Positions 8,464 to 18,683 of a DNA stretch of 64,000 nt are shown piece after piece. The notes under the pieces were generated by a model that worked only from the letters and a program-made list of their open reading frames with translations, ran no database searches and was not told where the DNA came from. Origin of the DNA: Gordonia bronchialis DSM 43247 (GTDB lineage: Bacteria; Actinomycetota; Actinomycetes; Mycobacteriales; Mycobacteriaceae); the NCBI RefSeq assembly GCF_000024785.1, contig NC_013441.1, positions 2,914,001 through 2,978,000 of the forward strand, read 5' to 3'. Position 1 is the first letter of the stretch. Every line of letters begins with the position of its first letter. The position numbers were made by a program, and so were the translations under genes.

Positions 8464-9225
8464 ATGGGCACACCCCGACTGCTGTTCGTGCACGCACACC
8501 CCGACGACGAGTCGATGTGGACCGGCGGGCTGATCGCCCGGCATCTGCAGGCCGGCGGTGAATTGGATCTGGTGATGTGCACCTGGGCGGAGAGCACGCC
8601 TCGCGCGAACGAGTTGCTGGACGCCATCACTGCCCTCGGGGTCACCCGCTCCCCGATCCTCCTCGGCTACGCCGACGACCGGGTACCCGATTCCGCGCCG
8701 GGCGGGCCGCGATTCTGCGCCGCCCCGTTCGACGAGCAGGTCCGTGAACTCAGCGCCCACATCCGCACACTGCACCCGGACATCATCGTCACCTACGACG
8801 CCTTCGGCATCTACGGCCATCCCGACCACGTCCATGCCCACCGGCTGGCCTGTGCGGCCGCCGACGCCGCCGCCTGCCGTTCGCTCTACCTCGACGCCGG
8901 CGACCCGTGGCAGGTCAAATCACTGTACTTCGCGACGATCCCGGAGTGGATGATCGACGAACTCGCCCCGGTACTGTTTGCCGCTGTCCCCCGCGAGCAT
9001 CTGCCCGGCACGGCCGACGACGCCATCGACCTCCGCCTCGATGTGACGGAGTTCCTCACCCAGAAGTCGGCCGCGATCAACTGCCACCGCAGTGAGATCG
9101 ACCGTAGCCGAACGATCTCCATGTTCATGTCGTTGCCCGACGATCTCCGATTCCGGCTGCTGGGCTCGGAGAACTACCAGCGGCGAGACCTGGTCCCCGG
9201 CGGATGTGACCTCGTCGTCGGCTGA
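8464..9225 (+). CDS. PIG-L family deacetylase, MshB/Mca-like
   Basis: A 253-residue LmbE/PIG-L deacetylase. The zinc-binding AHPDDES motif lies at residues ~10-16 and the second HPDHVHAHR motif near residue 120, the same arrangement as MshB (GlcNAc-inositol deacetylase of mycothiol synthesis) and Mca. The ATG at 8464 was chosen because MshB proteins begin with the same TPRLLFVHAHPDDES; another in-frame ATG lies at 8392, but a -10-like TACCCT at 8384-8389 suggests transcription begins past it. The protein is ~50 residues shorter than typical MshB and lacks its long central loop, so a paralogue with another substrate is possible. Confidence 0.75.
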   Translation: MGTPRLLFVHAHPDDESMWTGGLIARHLQAGGELDLVMCTWAESTPRANELLDAITALGVTRSPILLGYADDRVPDSAPGGPRFCAAPFDEQVRELSAHIRTLHPDIIVTYDAFGIYGHPDHVHAHRLACAAADAAACRSLYLDAGDPWQVKSLYFATIPEWMIDELAPVLFAAVPREHLPGTADDAIDLRLDVTEFLTQKSAAINCHRSEIDRSRTISMFMSLPDDLRFRLLGSENYQRRDLVPGGCDLVVG

Positions 9226-9233
9226 TCATCCCC

Positions 9234-9258
9234 GGAACCGTCGTCGACCGACCGTTCC
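9234..9258. terminator. Weak hairpin between convergent genes
   Basis: GGAAC pairs with GTTCC and the inner GTCG with CGAC, separated by one C/C mismatch and a short loop. It lies between the converging stops of the PIG-L gene and recD. The stem is short and the call tentative. Confidence 0.3.
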
Positions 9259-9302
9259 AGGAGAGCGGCGAGGCTACCCACTCAACGGGATTCGGCGCAC
9301 GG

Positions 9303-11228
9303 TCAGCGGGGGGCGAGGGGGGTCACCGGCGAGCGCAGGCCACTGGCCCGCTGGACCCGGCGTTCGACCGCGGCGCGGACCACGTCCGGGGCGGCGACGA
9401 CCCGAACGGCGGTGCGGGCGCGGGTGATCGCGGTGTAGAGCAGCTCCCGGGTCAGCAACTCGGAACCGGATGGTGGCAGGACGACGGTGACCCGGTCGAA
9501 CTGACTGCCCTGACTGCGATGGATGGTCATCGCGTACACCGTGCTGATCTCGGCGAGTTGAGTGCGGCGAAGCAGCCGTACCTCGCCGCCCCGCCGGAAC
9601 GCGACCCGCAGGTCGTCCGGATCACCGCTGTGCGGGTCGCGGATGATCACGCCGGTGTCGCCGTTGAAGGTTCTGGTCTGACGGTCGTTGGCGGTCACCA
9701 GGATTGGCTGTCCGGCGAACCATCCCGGACGATCGGCGTCGTGCCCGAGCCACTCGGCGACCCGCCGCGACCACCCTCGGACCCCCCAGTATCCCTCGCG
9801 GTGGGCGCACAGCACGCGATGCGAGTCGAGCGCCTCGACGGCGGCGTGTGCGTCGCAGGCCAGTGCGGCCGTGCGCAACTCGCGTCCCCAGGCGGTGACG
9901 TCGGGACGGGTCGCGTCGATGTTGTCGGGGGCGATGAGCTCGATGTCGCTCACGTCGGGATCGGTGAGCAGGTCGATGACCCGGGTCGCGTCGCCGGCGT
10001 TCACCGCCGCGGCCACCGCGGCGATCCCGCCGCCGAACCGGTACTCGCGACGCAGGGTGATCACGCCGCGCGAGATACGGGCCGCCTCGCCGGGCCCGAT
10101 GGCCTCGGCGCTGACCCGTTCCGGTCCGATACCGGCCGCCTGCAGCGCGATCGAGGCATGCGCGGACTCCCCTGCGGCCGGCCCCGGATCGGTGTCGGTG
10201 CGTTCCACGAGATCGGCGAGTACCGCGCCGGCATCCACCGAGGCGAGCTGATGCGGGTCGCCGACGAAGATCACCCGCGCATCCGGCCGTGCCGCGTCGA
10301 GGACCCGGCTCATCGCGGTCATCGACAACATCGAGGTCTCGTCGACGACGATGACGTCATGCGGCAGGGTGTGTCCGCGGCCGAAACGCGGATTGGACCC
10401 GGGATACCACCCGAGCAACGAGTGAACAGTCACCGCGTGTAGTGCGCCGGCACCCGTGATCAGCGTCGGATCGAGCCCGGCGGAACCCCCCGGCGACACG
10501 GAGGCCTGCAGCTGTGCGGCGGCCCGACCGGTGGGCGCGCACAGGCCGACGCGGAGGCTGCCACCGTGCACGATCTGCAGAACGGCGAGAATCCGCGCGA
10601 CGGTGTAGGTCTTACCGGTGCCGGGACCACCGGCGAGGACAGTGGTCCACCGACTAGCCACCACCGCTGCGGCGAGCCGCTGGAGATCGACAGTCTCCGA
10701 GGATGTTACGTCTCCGAACACGGTGTCGATGGCCGACCGCAACCGATCCGGGTCGACCTGCGGTGACGTGGCGGCCCGAGCCGCCAGCACTGTCCGGATG
10801 GTCTCCTCCTGCCGAAAGTACTTCTGCAGGTATAGCAATGGACCGTCGTCGGAGCCCATCAGCATCAATGGCCGCAGCGGGCCGGCACCGGTCCCGACGA
10901 CCAGCGGACACCTGCGGAGTTCGCTCAGCAACTCGGCCGGCGCCGGCAGCACGAGGTCCGGCTGATCGGGCAGGCCGGGGATGTCGCCGATCCGGTCCAG
11001 GGCCAGGCAGGTGGAGCCCAGACGTACCGCGCGCACCGCCAGAGCGGTGCCCAACAGCGCCAGGTCAGACAGCGGTTCTCCACACATCCTGGTGAGGCGG
11101 TCGGTGACGTGCACGTCGGCGGCCGCGAGCACCCCGGCTGCGTTCCACCGCGCCAGAATCCCGGCCCCGCCCAGCACTCGATACGGTTCGGCAGCAGTGA
11201 GATCGACCCCAGGCCCCGGTGTGGTCAT
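9303..11228 (-). CDS. recD: Exodeoxyribonuclease V alpha subunit RecD
   Basis: A 641-residue superfamily 1 helicase subunit of RecBCD, which processes double-strand breaks in the cytoplasm. Walker A is LAGGPGTGKTYTV near residue 200, Walker B is VVDETSMLSM, and the C-terminal motif TIHRSQGSQFDRVTVVLP (motifs V/VI region) with AITRARTAVRVV is intact. The ATG at 11228 overlaps the recB stop as ATGA, so it is translationally coupled; the frame runs further upstream only inside recB. Third gene of the recC-recB-recD operon, the order also found in mycobacteria. Confidence 0.92.
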   Translation of the reverse strand: MTTPGPGVDLTAAEPYRVLGGAGILARWNAAGVLAAADVHVTDRLTRMCGEPLSDLALLGTALAVRAVRLGSTCLALDRIGDIPGLPDQPDLVLPAPAELLSELRRCPLVVGTGAGPLRPLMLMGSDDGPLLYLQKYFRQEETIRTVLAARAATSPQVDPDRLRSAIDTVFGDVTSSETVDLQRLAAAVVASRWTTVLAGGPGTGKTYTVARILAVLQIVHGGSLRVGLCAPTGRAAAQLQASVSPGGSAGLDPTLITGAGALHAVTVHSLLGWYPGSNPRFGRGHTLPHDVIVVDETSMLSMTAMSRVLDAARPDARVIFVGDPHQLASVDAGAVLADLVERTDTDPGPAAGESAHASIALQAAGIGPERVSAEAIGPGEAARISRGVITLRREYRFGGGIAAVAAAVNAGDATRVIDLLTDPDVSDIELIAPDNIDATRPDVTAWGRELRTAALACDAHAAVEALDSHRVLCAHREGYWGVRGWSRRVAEWLGHDADRPGWFAGQPILVTANDRQTRTFNGDTGVIIRDPHSGDPDDLRVAFRRGGEVRLLRRTQLAEISTVYAMTIHRSQGSQFDRVTVVLPPSGSELLTRELLYTAITRARTAVRVVAAPDVVRAAVERRVQRASGLRSPVTPLAPR

Positions 11229-14200
11229 CGGCGCACCCCCGCCAGCAGATCGGAGATCGCGGTGACCAGCTCCGACGGTGGTTTCCATTCGAAGACACCG
11301 CATCCCGGTGGCGTCGACGGTCCCGCCATTCCGCGCACAAAATGGTACTGCACACCACCGAGGTGGTGCTCCGGCGTGTAGCCGGCGATCCGCCATCGCA
11401 GATATCGGTGCAGCGCAACGGAATACAGCAACGCCTGCAGTGGGTAGTGGGCGTGGATCATCTCGGTGGCCATCGCCCCGGAATGGAAGTCCTCGACCAT
11501 CAACTCCCCGGGACGCAGCCGGTTGGTCTTGTAGTCGACCACCACGTAGCGGCCGTCCGGGACACGCAGCACGGAGTCGATGCTGCCGGTCAAGAAGCCG
11601 CGCAGCCGCGCAGCGGGGACCCCGCGCAATACCTGCGCGTATGGCCGCAACGGGTCGTCAGCACCCAGGTGGCGATCCATCAGGTCGGCGATCTCGGCTA
11701 CCGTCGCCCCGGTCTCGGTCTCATCGGACGCGGCGTCGTCGCCGAGCGGCAACTCGAAGTCCAACTCCGCGAGCCGATCCCGCGGGGCGATACTCCACAG
11801 GTCACCGAACCCCAGCGGGGTGGTCAGCACACCGACCAACGCGTCGGTCAGGACATTGACGTCGACGGTGCCACCACGCACCCCCGCGGCGCGCGCGACG
11901 AGCTGCGCCACGTGCGACCGGATGTCGGGTGCTGAGGTGTCGACGTACTCCAGGACCTCGTGAACGAGTGTGCCGAAACCCGCACCGAAGGATAGTCCGG
12001 ACATCGGCGACGGCGTGCCGGTCCGCTCACCCGACTCGTCCTCGATGACGTTGCCGGCCAGCGGTTCCGGCGCTTCGATCGGTTCATCGTCGAGTGCCGT
12101 GTCCAGGCGCGCACCGTCGCGTTCACTGCCCGTCTCGACCGCCGACGGCCCGTGCGCGGCGCCGGCGATGATGGCGGAGTACGAGGTTCGACGCCACTGC
12201 TGATCGATCCTGCGATCGAAGGCCGCCGCGCTCAGGACCGGCAGATCGGCGGGGTCGTCTCCCGCCGGTCCGGCCGGGGGTGTGGGCAGCCGGCCCGCGG
12301 GCGACACCTCGATTCGCGAATCACGCTCGGCGAGTTGGCGAAGCACGGTGACGCACTCGACGTCGTCGGGCACGTCGACGGATTTCGCGACGGTCCAGGG
12401 TGCTTGCGGGTCGGTGCCGGACCGCTCGGCCAGTGCTCGTTGGCGACCGAAGATCAGCCGGTGCAGCGGACCGGTCGGCGTGTTGGCCGTCGGCGCCCAC
12501 CACGTCACCACCTGCGACTGCGCCCGCGTGAGCGCGACGTAGAGCAGCCGCAGATCCTCGCCGGCGACCTCCTCGGCGTAGCGGGCTCGCCGCGTCCCCC
12601 GCCCCGGCGCGCCCGGTCCGGCCACGTCGAGGAGTCGTGTGCCCTCGTCGTCGTGGAAGGTGAGATCCCCCTCCTCGTCGATCCAGGTACCGTCCCAGCC
12701 GAACGGGACGTAGACGATCGGGAACTGTAATCCCTTGCTGGCGTGGACCGTCATGATCTGGACGGCCTCGGTGTCGCGTTCGAGCCGTCGGCTCTGGTCC
12801 TCGTGCCGCTGCCGGCGGGAGCTGTCGGCGATCCGGTCGGCGAGCCATTCGACCAGACCGCTGATGCCCTCGCCGGACTCGACCACCTGTTTGTTGCACA
12901 GTGCGGAGATCTGCAGGAGATCGGTGAGCAGCCGCTCTCCCCCGCGCATGGCGAGTACCCGGGCCGCGACGTTCTCCTGCGCCATGAGGCGTTGTGCCAT
13001 CGCGGCGAATCCACATTCGCCGAAGACCTGCCCGAGCGCTGCGAATCCGGCACCGAGTTCGGCGGTGCCCGTCTCTGCCTGCACCGCAAGGCGTTCCGGT
13101 GTCCAGCCGAGTAGCGGTGTGAGGGCCGCCAGCCGGACACGATCAGGTCGGGACGGCTGTTCGACGGCGCGCAACACCCACAACCAGTGCTGCGCGGCCG
13201 AGGTCTCGAACACGTTGACGCCGGACCCGATCACCGCGTTCACGCCGCGCGCCGCGAGTGCGGTCTGCAAAGGTTCGATGGTCTTGTTCTGTCGCACCAG
13301 GACCGCGATGTCACCGGGTTCGACCGGTCGTCGCGCACCGTCGACGACGATCGTCATGCCGGCGGACAGCGCGGAGGAGATGTGGTCGGCGACGTCGGTG
13401 GTGATCCGGGCGCGGGCATCGGGCGCCGACGGCACCCCCAGCGAGTTCAGCCGGTTGAAATCGGTCCGCATGAACGCGCGCACCTGCATCGGTACCGCGC
13501 CGTCGAGGCGACTGCCCGCGTGGGCGGCACCCACCGGATGCACCACGATGCCCGGATGCCCCAGGGTCGCGCCGCCGTAGAGCGTCCACAGGGATGCCAC
13601 CAGGTCGCCGTCCGAGCGGCGGTTGGTGTCCAGGGCGCGCAGGGTGTCGGCAGAACGCACCGCGGACAGATAGCTGAGCACCTCCGCGCCCCGGAAGCCG
13701 TAGATGGACTGTTTGGGATCGCCTACCAGCACGAGGCGCCGGTGCCCGTGGAAACAACGCCGGACGATGTCCCATTGCAGCGGATCGGTGTCCTGGAACT
13801 CGTCGACCAAGGCCACCGCGAAGGTGCTCCGGATGCGCCGGCAGGCCGCCTCGCCGACGTCGGGATCGGTGATGATGCGGTGCAGGATGGTCTGCAGGTC
13901 GTCGTAGGTCCGCAGTCGCGATGTCCGCTTGCGTGCCTCGACGATCTGCCGTACCCGCGCCGCGAACCGCACCCGCCGCGCAGCCACGCGGCCGGGCTCC
14001 CCGGCGTCCTGCAGTTCGGCCGCCTCGGGTGCTAGCGCCACGGCCGCCTGCCGGACCGCGTCGCGAGCGATCCGCTGTGCCTCGGCCAGGCTGAAATCCG
14101 GTGCCTCACTGGTGGAGAAGCCGCGGAGATAGAGGTCGAGCGCGACCTCGTCGGTGAGTTCGTCGACCTCTTCGACGATCCGGTACACCATCTCCCGTTC

Positions 14201-14629
14201 CCCGAGGAAGCCGAGGGCCTCGAGCATCCGATTGCAGAAGGTGTGGGTGGTCGCGATGGTCGAGGCGTCGAAGTCCGACAGGGCCCGCACCAGGTGGGCG
14301 CGGCGCCGCGCGACATCCTCGGCGGTCCCGGCGGCCAGCAGCCGGTGCAGCTGATCCGCCGACTGCGCCGCCGACGCCGGATCAGCGAGTACGCCGACCA
14401 ATCCGTGGACCCGCTCGCGCATGCGTTCGCGTAGTTCGGCGGTGGCCGCGCGGCTGAACGTGACCAGCAACATCCCGGAGATCGGCACCCCCTCGGCGAG
14501 GTAGCGCGCGGCGAGGCTGACGATCGCATAGGTCTTGCCGGTGCCCGCGCTGGCCTCCAGGACCGTCGTCTGCGCGGGGAGGTCCTCGGCGATGTCGAAG
14601 GTGTGGGGTGCTCGGGTCGATTCCGTCAC
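11225..14629 (-). CDS. recB: Exodeoxyribonuclease V beta subunit RecB
   Basis: A 1134-residue UvrD/Rep-type helicase with a C-terminal nuclease domain. Walker A ASAGTGKTYAIV is at residues ~26-37, the helicase motif II is VDEFQDTDPLQWDIV near 270, and motif VI-like LLYVALTRAQSQVV is present. The RecB nuclease motif VVVDYKTNRLRPGE is near residue 1030, so the catalytic Asp and Lys are retained. The GTG start overlaps the recC stop by four bases (GTGA). The linker between helicase and nuclease domains is acidic and poorly ordered. Confidence 0.93.
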   Translation of the reverse strand: MTESTRAPHTFDIAEDLPAQTTVLEASAGTGKTYAIVSLAARYLAEGVPISGMLLVTFSRAATAELRERMRERVHGLVGVLADPASAAQSADQLHRLLAAGTAEDVARRRAHLVRALSDFDASTIATTHTFCNRMLEALGFLGEREMVYRIVEEVDELTDEVALDLYLRGFSTSEAPDFSLAEAQRIARDAVRQAAVALAPEAAELQDAGEPGRVAARRVRFAARVRQIVEARKRTSRLRTYDDLQTILHRIITDPDVGEAACRRIRSTFAVALVDEFQDTDPLQWDIVRRCFHGHRRLVLVGDPKQSIYGFRGAEVLSYLSAVRSADTLRALDTNRRSDGDLVASLWTLYGGATLGHPGIVVHPVGAAHAGSRLDGAVPMQVRAFMRTDFNRLNSLGVPSAPDARARITTDVADHISSALSAGMTIVVDGARRPVEPGDIAVLVRQNKTIEPLQTALAARGVNAVIGSGVNVFETSAAQHWLWVLRAVEQPSRPDRVRLAALTPLLGWTPERLAVQAETGTAELGAGFAALGQVFGECGFAAMAQRLMAQENVAARVLAMRGGERLLTDLLQISALCNKQVVESGEGISGLVEWLADRIADSSRRQRHEDQSRRLERDTEAVQIMTVHASKGLQFPIVYVPFGWDGTWIDEEGDLTFHDDEGTRLLDVAGPGAPGRGTRRARYAEEVAGEDLRLLYVALTRAQSQVVTWWAPTANTPTGPLHRLIFGRQRALAERSGTDPQAPWTVAKSVDVPDDVECVTVLRQLAERDSRIEVSPAGRLPTPPAGPAGDDPADLPVLSAAAFDRRIDQQWRRTSYSAIIAGAAHGPSAVETGSERDGARLDTALDDEPIEAPEPLAGNVIEDESGERTGTPSPMSGLSFGAGFGTLVHEVLEYVDTSAPDIRSHVAQLVARAAGVRGGTVDVNVLTDALVGVLTTPLGFGDLWSIAPRDRLAELDFELPLGDDAASDETETGATVAEIADLMDRHLGADDPLRPYAQVLRGVPAARLRGFLTGSIDSVLRVPDGRYVVVDYKTNRLRPGELMVEDFHSGAMATEMIHAHYPLQALLYSVALHRYLRWRIAGYTPEHHLGGVQYHFVRGMAGPSTPPGCGVFEWKPPSELVTAISDLLAGVRR

Positions 14630-17600
14630 GCGATGCCCTCCCCGTTCTGCAGCAACGGCGACCAGATGGCCCGGGCAAGCGCACAGAACAGCGGGTCATC
14701 GGGATCGGCGGGTGCCATGATGCCGGCCAGAACGTTGTCCTCGACCGCCTTTCGGGCCAGGATGTCCTCGAAGGTGACCTCGGCGAGCGCATCACCGCCG
14801 AACACGAGGCGCACATGAGGTTGCAGATGGGCGCCGAACTTCCCGGAGAAGGACCGGCGCGCGTTGACCAGACCCCAATCGGGCCGGCGCCCACCGGCAT
14901 CATGCTGCGCGAAGGCCGCCGCGGCCTCGGCCGGCAGGGGCAGAGGCTGCTCGAGGCCGGCGTCCCGGATACGGATGAGGTCGTGCAGGATACGTGCGGC
15001 GTCGTCGGGCCGGCCGAAGGTGACCCGCGCGGCACCCGCACCCCTGGCGGCGCGCCCCACCACGACACCGGAGTCCACCCGACCGGCGACCGGGTTTCCC
15101 TGATCGGCGGCGGCCGCCACCGCGACGATCCGAATCCATTCCGTCAGTTGCTGTTTGGCTTTCAACCGAGAGTACGTAGCGGTGACGAAGCGTTGGCCGA
15201 ACACGTTCGGCACGGTGCCATACAGACGGCGTCCGTCCGGCAGGGTCACGTCCACGTCGAGCATCGCGGGCGACCCGTCGCGCAGAACGGCGACGTTGCG
15301 GTACAGATTCTGCGCCACGGTCGAGATCGACGCCAGCGTGCGGGTCCCGAAGGCGAAGGGCGGCAACGTTCCCCGGCGGAGCTCGGCGGCCTGGCACTCC
15401 TCGATGGAGGCGCCGCCCAGCATGCGTTTCAGGAATCGTTCGCCGATACCCCACGATTCCAGGGGATCGAGATCGACGTCGAGCTGATCGTCGTGTGCGC
15501 TTTCCGCGCGTGGAATTCGTGCGCCGAGTCGCTGGCGGAGGTAGCCCGCAATCGGGTCGGTGTGGAACTCGATCAACAGGTCGAGGTCGATGTCGCCGGC
15601 CTCGTCCGGATCGTCGTCAACGGGCACCGAGCGCGCGGCCATCGGGACCGCGGTGGTGGCGGGCGTGCGCATCGCACGGGCTCCGTCGAGCAGTTCGGCG
15701 TCGTGACTGAACGGGCCGGCCACACCCGCGACGCCGCCGTCGAGAAAGTTGCGTTGATCGAAACCGTGCAGCGTGTGATGTCGCACCGGATCCACGGCGG
15801 CCGCAGGCGATCTCGCGGGATCGATGAGGGTGCGCAATGTATCGGCCAGTTCACTCACCACGACGGCGGGCGGGATCCGACGACCGGAGACCGGGTCGGC
15901 ACCGGAGTAGAAGACCAGCAGCGTCTCGGTGGCGGCGCAGATTGCGTCAAGGAAGCACTGTCTGTCCTCGTCACGCGGGTTGCGTTCGCCGACAAGCGGA
16001 TCGACGCCCAGGAGGTCGTCACCGTCGATGCGCTGGACGCGGGGGAACACCTCGCCGTCGATGCCGAGGAGCACGATGACACGATGCGGGACCGACCGCA
16101 TGGGCACCATCGTGCAGACCGTGAGTTCACCGGTGCGGAAGTTCGAGCGGGTGGGCCGCCCGGCGAGCAGTGCGGCCATCAGGTCACGCACATCGGCGAG
16201 GCGGAGCACGGTCGGCTCGGCGGGGCCGGACTCGCCGAATGCGTCGGTGATCAACCGGATCGCCTGGGCCCGTTGCCAATCGTCGCCGGGTGAGGTCGCG
16301 GTGAGGGCATCGACGACGCCGGTGAGAGCGTCGCGCCATCGATCACGTGGGCCGGTCTCGGTGAGGGCCTCGAGGGTGGTCGACAATCGCGCGAGGAACT
16401 CGGCGAAGCGGCCGGCGAGGTCGATCTCGGTGCTCTCGACCCCGGCGAGCGGGAGTGCGGTACCCAGCCACTCGCCGTCCTGCTCCTCGGCCACCACACC
16501 GAGTAGGATGCGATCAAGCCCCGCCTCGAAGGTGCCCTGACCGAAACCGTCGAGCCCGAAACGCGCCCGCTGCCCGAGCCCGATTCCCCAGCGAACATTA
16601 CTGCCCGCCAACCAGTCCCGTACCCGATCCAGATCGTCATCGGTCAGATCGAAACGGGTCCGCACCGGTTCGAGACCCAACAGGTCGGCGACCTCACCGG
16701 CGCTCACACGTCCGGCGGCCAACTCCACCACCGCACCCACCACGTCCAGGATCGGGTTGACCTGCCGGACCCCACGGTCGGCCAGCCGCACGCGCAACGC
16801 GAAGGCCGGGTGCGCCAGACCGGCCTGCCCGAAAGCGCCCCGGATGAGCGGCGCGAACGTCTCGACGTCGGGGCACATGATCAAGACATCGCGGGGCTGC
16901 AGGGTCGGGTCGTCGGCAAACAGATGCAACAGCCGGTCCCGCAGGACCTCGACCTGCCGTTCGGGTCCGTGACATGCATGGATCTCCACCGATGAATCCG
17001 CCGGTACCGCTTGTTGTCTCAGGTCATCAGCGCACAGACCGGCGTGCAGCGCACCCAGCAGCGTCGGGCGATGGCCGAGCACCGACTCGTGGTGGACGTC
17101 GACGTCGGCATGCGGCTGCAAGCGCAACTCGAGTTCCTGCACATCCCGCGACAGGCTCGCCAGCAACGGGTGGGCGATCGCCGGCAGCCGACGGTCGGCC
17201 CGGCGCGGCGAATGCGTCTCCTCCGGCCGATCACCGGCCACGGTCGATGACGAGATCGCTTCCCACAGAACCGGACTCGGGTGCGGTAGAAACACATGCA
17301 CGTCACGATGACGTGCCAGCGCAACCAGCAGGGCACGGAACTCCTCGGTGACGCGAGTCGGCCCGAACACCGAAAGACGTTCGGGCAGATCCGTCACCGC
17401 CGGGTTCGCCCGCAGCCGGGCGCACAGGTCGCCGAGTGCCTCGGCGGGATGCGGGCGCCCGACCTCGGCGCGCAGCGCACGCCAGAATCCCGGCTGCCAC
17501 GACAGATCGGCGCCGATGTGACCACCCGCGCCGTCCTCGTCTCGGCCCTGCGCCCATGCCGCGAGCATCGTCGGCCGGGCCCGCCCGTACCGCTCGAACA

Positions 17601-18081
17601 GATCGGCCAGATGCCGGGCCGTCGCGAACCGGCGCCCGATCCGCGGGGACGTCTCGTCGCCGCCGCCGACGTGGCGGGCGATCATCGCGAGTTCGGGGTC
17701 GTCGATGCGGTCGTCGAGGACGCGCAGCACCGACCACACCAGGACGGAGGGTCGCCACGGATCGTCCGCACCGCCGCCGGCGCTGTGTTCGTGACCGGCG
17801 TTCGCTGTGTCGGTGCCGGCCGCTTCGGTGAGCAGCGCGGCAGTCACCGCATCGGCGAGCGCGGCCGGTGAGAGGAACTCGATGTTGGCCGCGATTCCGT
17901 CGGATCGTGTTGTCCCGCAACCGATCCGGGTCGCAAGGTGCTGCTGCAACCAGCGTTCCACGCCGGCGGCCGGCACCGCCACGATCTCGGGACTCATCGG
18001 ATCGTCGAGCGGGGTCGCGAGGAGGTCGGCCAGCGCGTCGGCGAGAGTGTCGGTGCGCTCGGCCCGGTGCAGATGGAGCAT
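14626..18081 (-). CDS. recC: Exodeoxyribonuclease V gamma subunit RecC
   Basis: A 1151-residue RecC, the Chi-recognition and scaffold subunit that has a helicase/nuclease-like fold without catalytic residues. The start MLHLHRAERTDTLADALADLL and the following SPEIVAVPAAGVERWLQQHLA are typical of the family N-terminus; the later block ELTVCTMVPMRSVPHRVIVLLG (motif around residues 648-670) is also characteristic. It is the first rec gene of the operon, and lies 16 bases downstream of a thioesterase gene that may share its promoter. Confidence 0.92.
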   Translation of the reverse strand: MLHLHRAERTDTLADALADLLATPLDDPMSPEIVAVPAAGVERWLQQHLATRIGCGTTRSDGIAANIEFLSPAALADAVTAALLTEAAGTDTANAGHEHSAGGGADDPWRPSVLVWSVLRVLDDRIDDPELAMIARHVGGGDETSPRIGRRFATARHLADLFERYGRARPTMLAAWAQGRDEDGAGGHIGADLSWQPGFWRALRAEVGRPHPAEALGDLCARLRANPAVTDLPERLSVFGPTRVTEEFRALLVALARHRDVHVFLPHPSPVLWEAISSSTVAGDRPEETHSPRRADRRLPAIAHPLLASLSRDVQELELRLQPHADVDVHHESVLGHRPTLLGALHAGLCADDLRQQAVPADSSVEIHACHGPERQVEVLRDRLLHLFADDPTLQPRDVLIMCPDVETFAPLIRGAFGQAGLAHPAFALRVRLADRGVRQVNPILDVVGAVVELAAGRVSAGEVADLLGLEPVRTRFDLTDDDLDRVRDWLAGSNVRWGIGLGQRARFGLDGFGQGTFEAGLDRILLGVVAEEQDGEWLGTALPLAGVESTEIDLAGRFAEFLARLSTTLEALTETGPRDRWRDALTGVVDALTATSPGDDWQRAQAIRLITDAFGESGPAEPTVLRLADVRDLMAALLAGRPTRSNFRTGELTVCTMVPMRSVPHRVIVLLGIDGEVFPRVQRIDGDDLLGVDPLVGERNPRDEDRQCFLDAICAATETLLVFYSGADPVSGRRIPPAVVVSELADTLRTLIDPARSPAAAVDPVRHHTLHGFDQRNFLDGGVAGVAGPFSHDAELLDGARAMRTPATTAVPMAARSVPVDDDPDEAGDIDLDLLIEFHTDPIAGYLRQRLGARIPRAESAHDDQLDVDLDPLESWGIGERFLKRMLGGASIEECQAAELRRGTLPPFAFGTRTLASISTVAQNLYRNVAVLRDGSPAMLDVDVTLPDGRRLYGTVPNVFGQRFVTATYSRLKAKQQLTEWIRIVAVAAAADQGNPVAGRVDSGVVVGRAARGAGAARVTFGRPDDAARILHDLIRIRDAGLEQPLPLPAEAAAAFAQHDAGGRRPDWGLVNARRSFSGKFGAHLQPHVRLVFGGDALAEVTFEDILARKAVEDNVLAGIMAPADPDDPLFCALARAIWSPLLQNGEGIA

Positions 18082-18097
18082 CAGCCGGGTGGAGTGC

Positions 18098-18547
18098 TCA
18101 GGCGCCGGTCATCGACCGGCGTGCGTGGAAGCGGATCGGTTCACCCAGATGGTACTCGAGCACCTCGCGCATATCCGGTGGGATCGGCCGCGGCCGTCCG
18201 GTGTCCGGGTCGACCACCACCATCGTCGTCTCCGCCGAGGCGCAGAGCACCTCGTGATCGTCGAAGAGGCGCAGCGCCATCACGAACGACGACGTCCCGA
18301 CCCGGCTTACGCAACTGCGCGCGCAAATCGGGGCCGGGGTGTACTCGAGGGACGCTGAGAACTCGATGTCCTGCCGCGCCACCAGCATCGACAGGTCCGC
18401 CGGGCGCGTCGGCCACCAGTCGGCGAAAGAACGCACGCGGGTCTCCTCGAACAGCCGCGCGAACTGCACGTTGTTGACATGGTTGTTGGGGTCCATGTCG
18501 CCCCAGCGCAGCTGCAACGGGATGTCGAGGTGATAGTCGTGGGCCAC
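18098..18547 (-). CDS. Acyl-CoA thioesterase, 4HBT/FadM-like
   Basis: A 149-residue single hotdog-fold protein. The family signature LQLRWGDMDPNNHVNNVQF is at residues ~10-28, with the catalytic Asp and the conserved His-Val-Asn. It most likely cleaves an acyl-CoA or acyl-ACP. The GTG at 18547 was chosen because homologous proteins begin just before the first strand (HDYHLDIPLQLRWGDMD); the frame stays open for 52 codons further, into the divergent GNAT gene, without protein character. Its 16-base distance to recC suggests cotranscription with the recombination genes. Confidence 0.75.
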   Translation of the reverse strand: MAHDYHLDIPLQLRWGDMDPNNHVNNVQFARLFEETRVRSFADWWPTRPADLSMLVARQDIEFSASLEYTPAPICARSCVSRVGTSSFVMALRLFDDHEVLCASAETTMVVVDPDTGRPRPIPPDMREVLEYHLGEPIRFHARRSMTGA

Positions 18548-18683
18548 CCTGCCGACGATAGCGACGGGTACCGACGCCGCGAACACCACCTCCGGACACA
18601 CCGGCACCGAACGCCGATCGTGGCGGCGGCGAGGTCGTAGACTCACGCGCGGGGAGTGAGTGCACGATGGCGACACCGAGGGG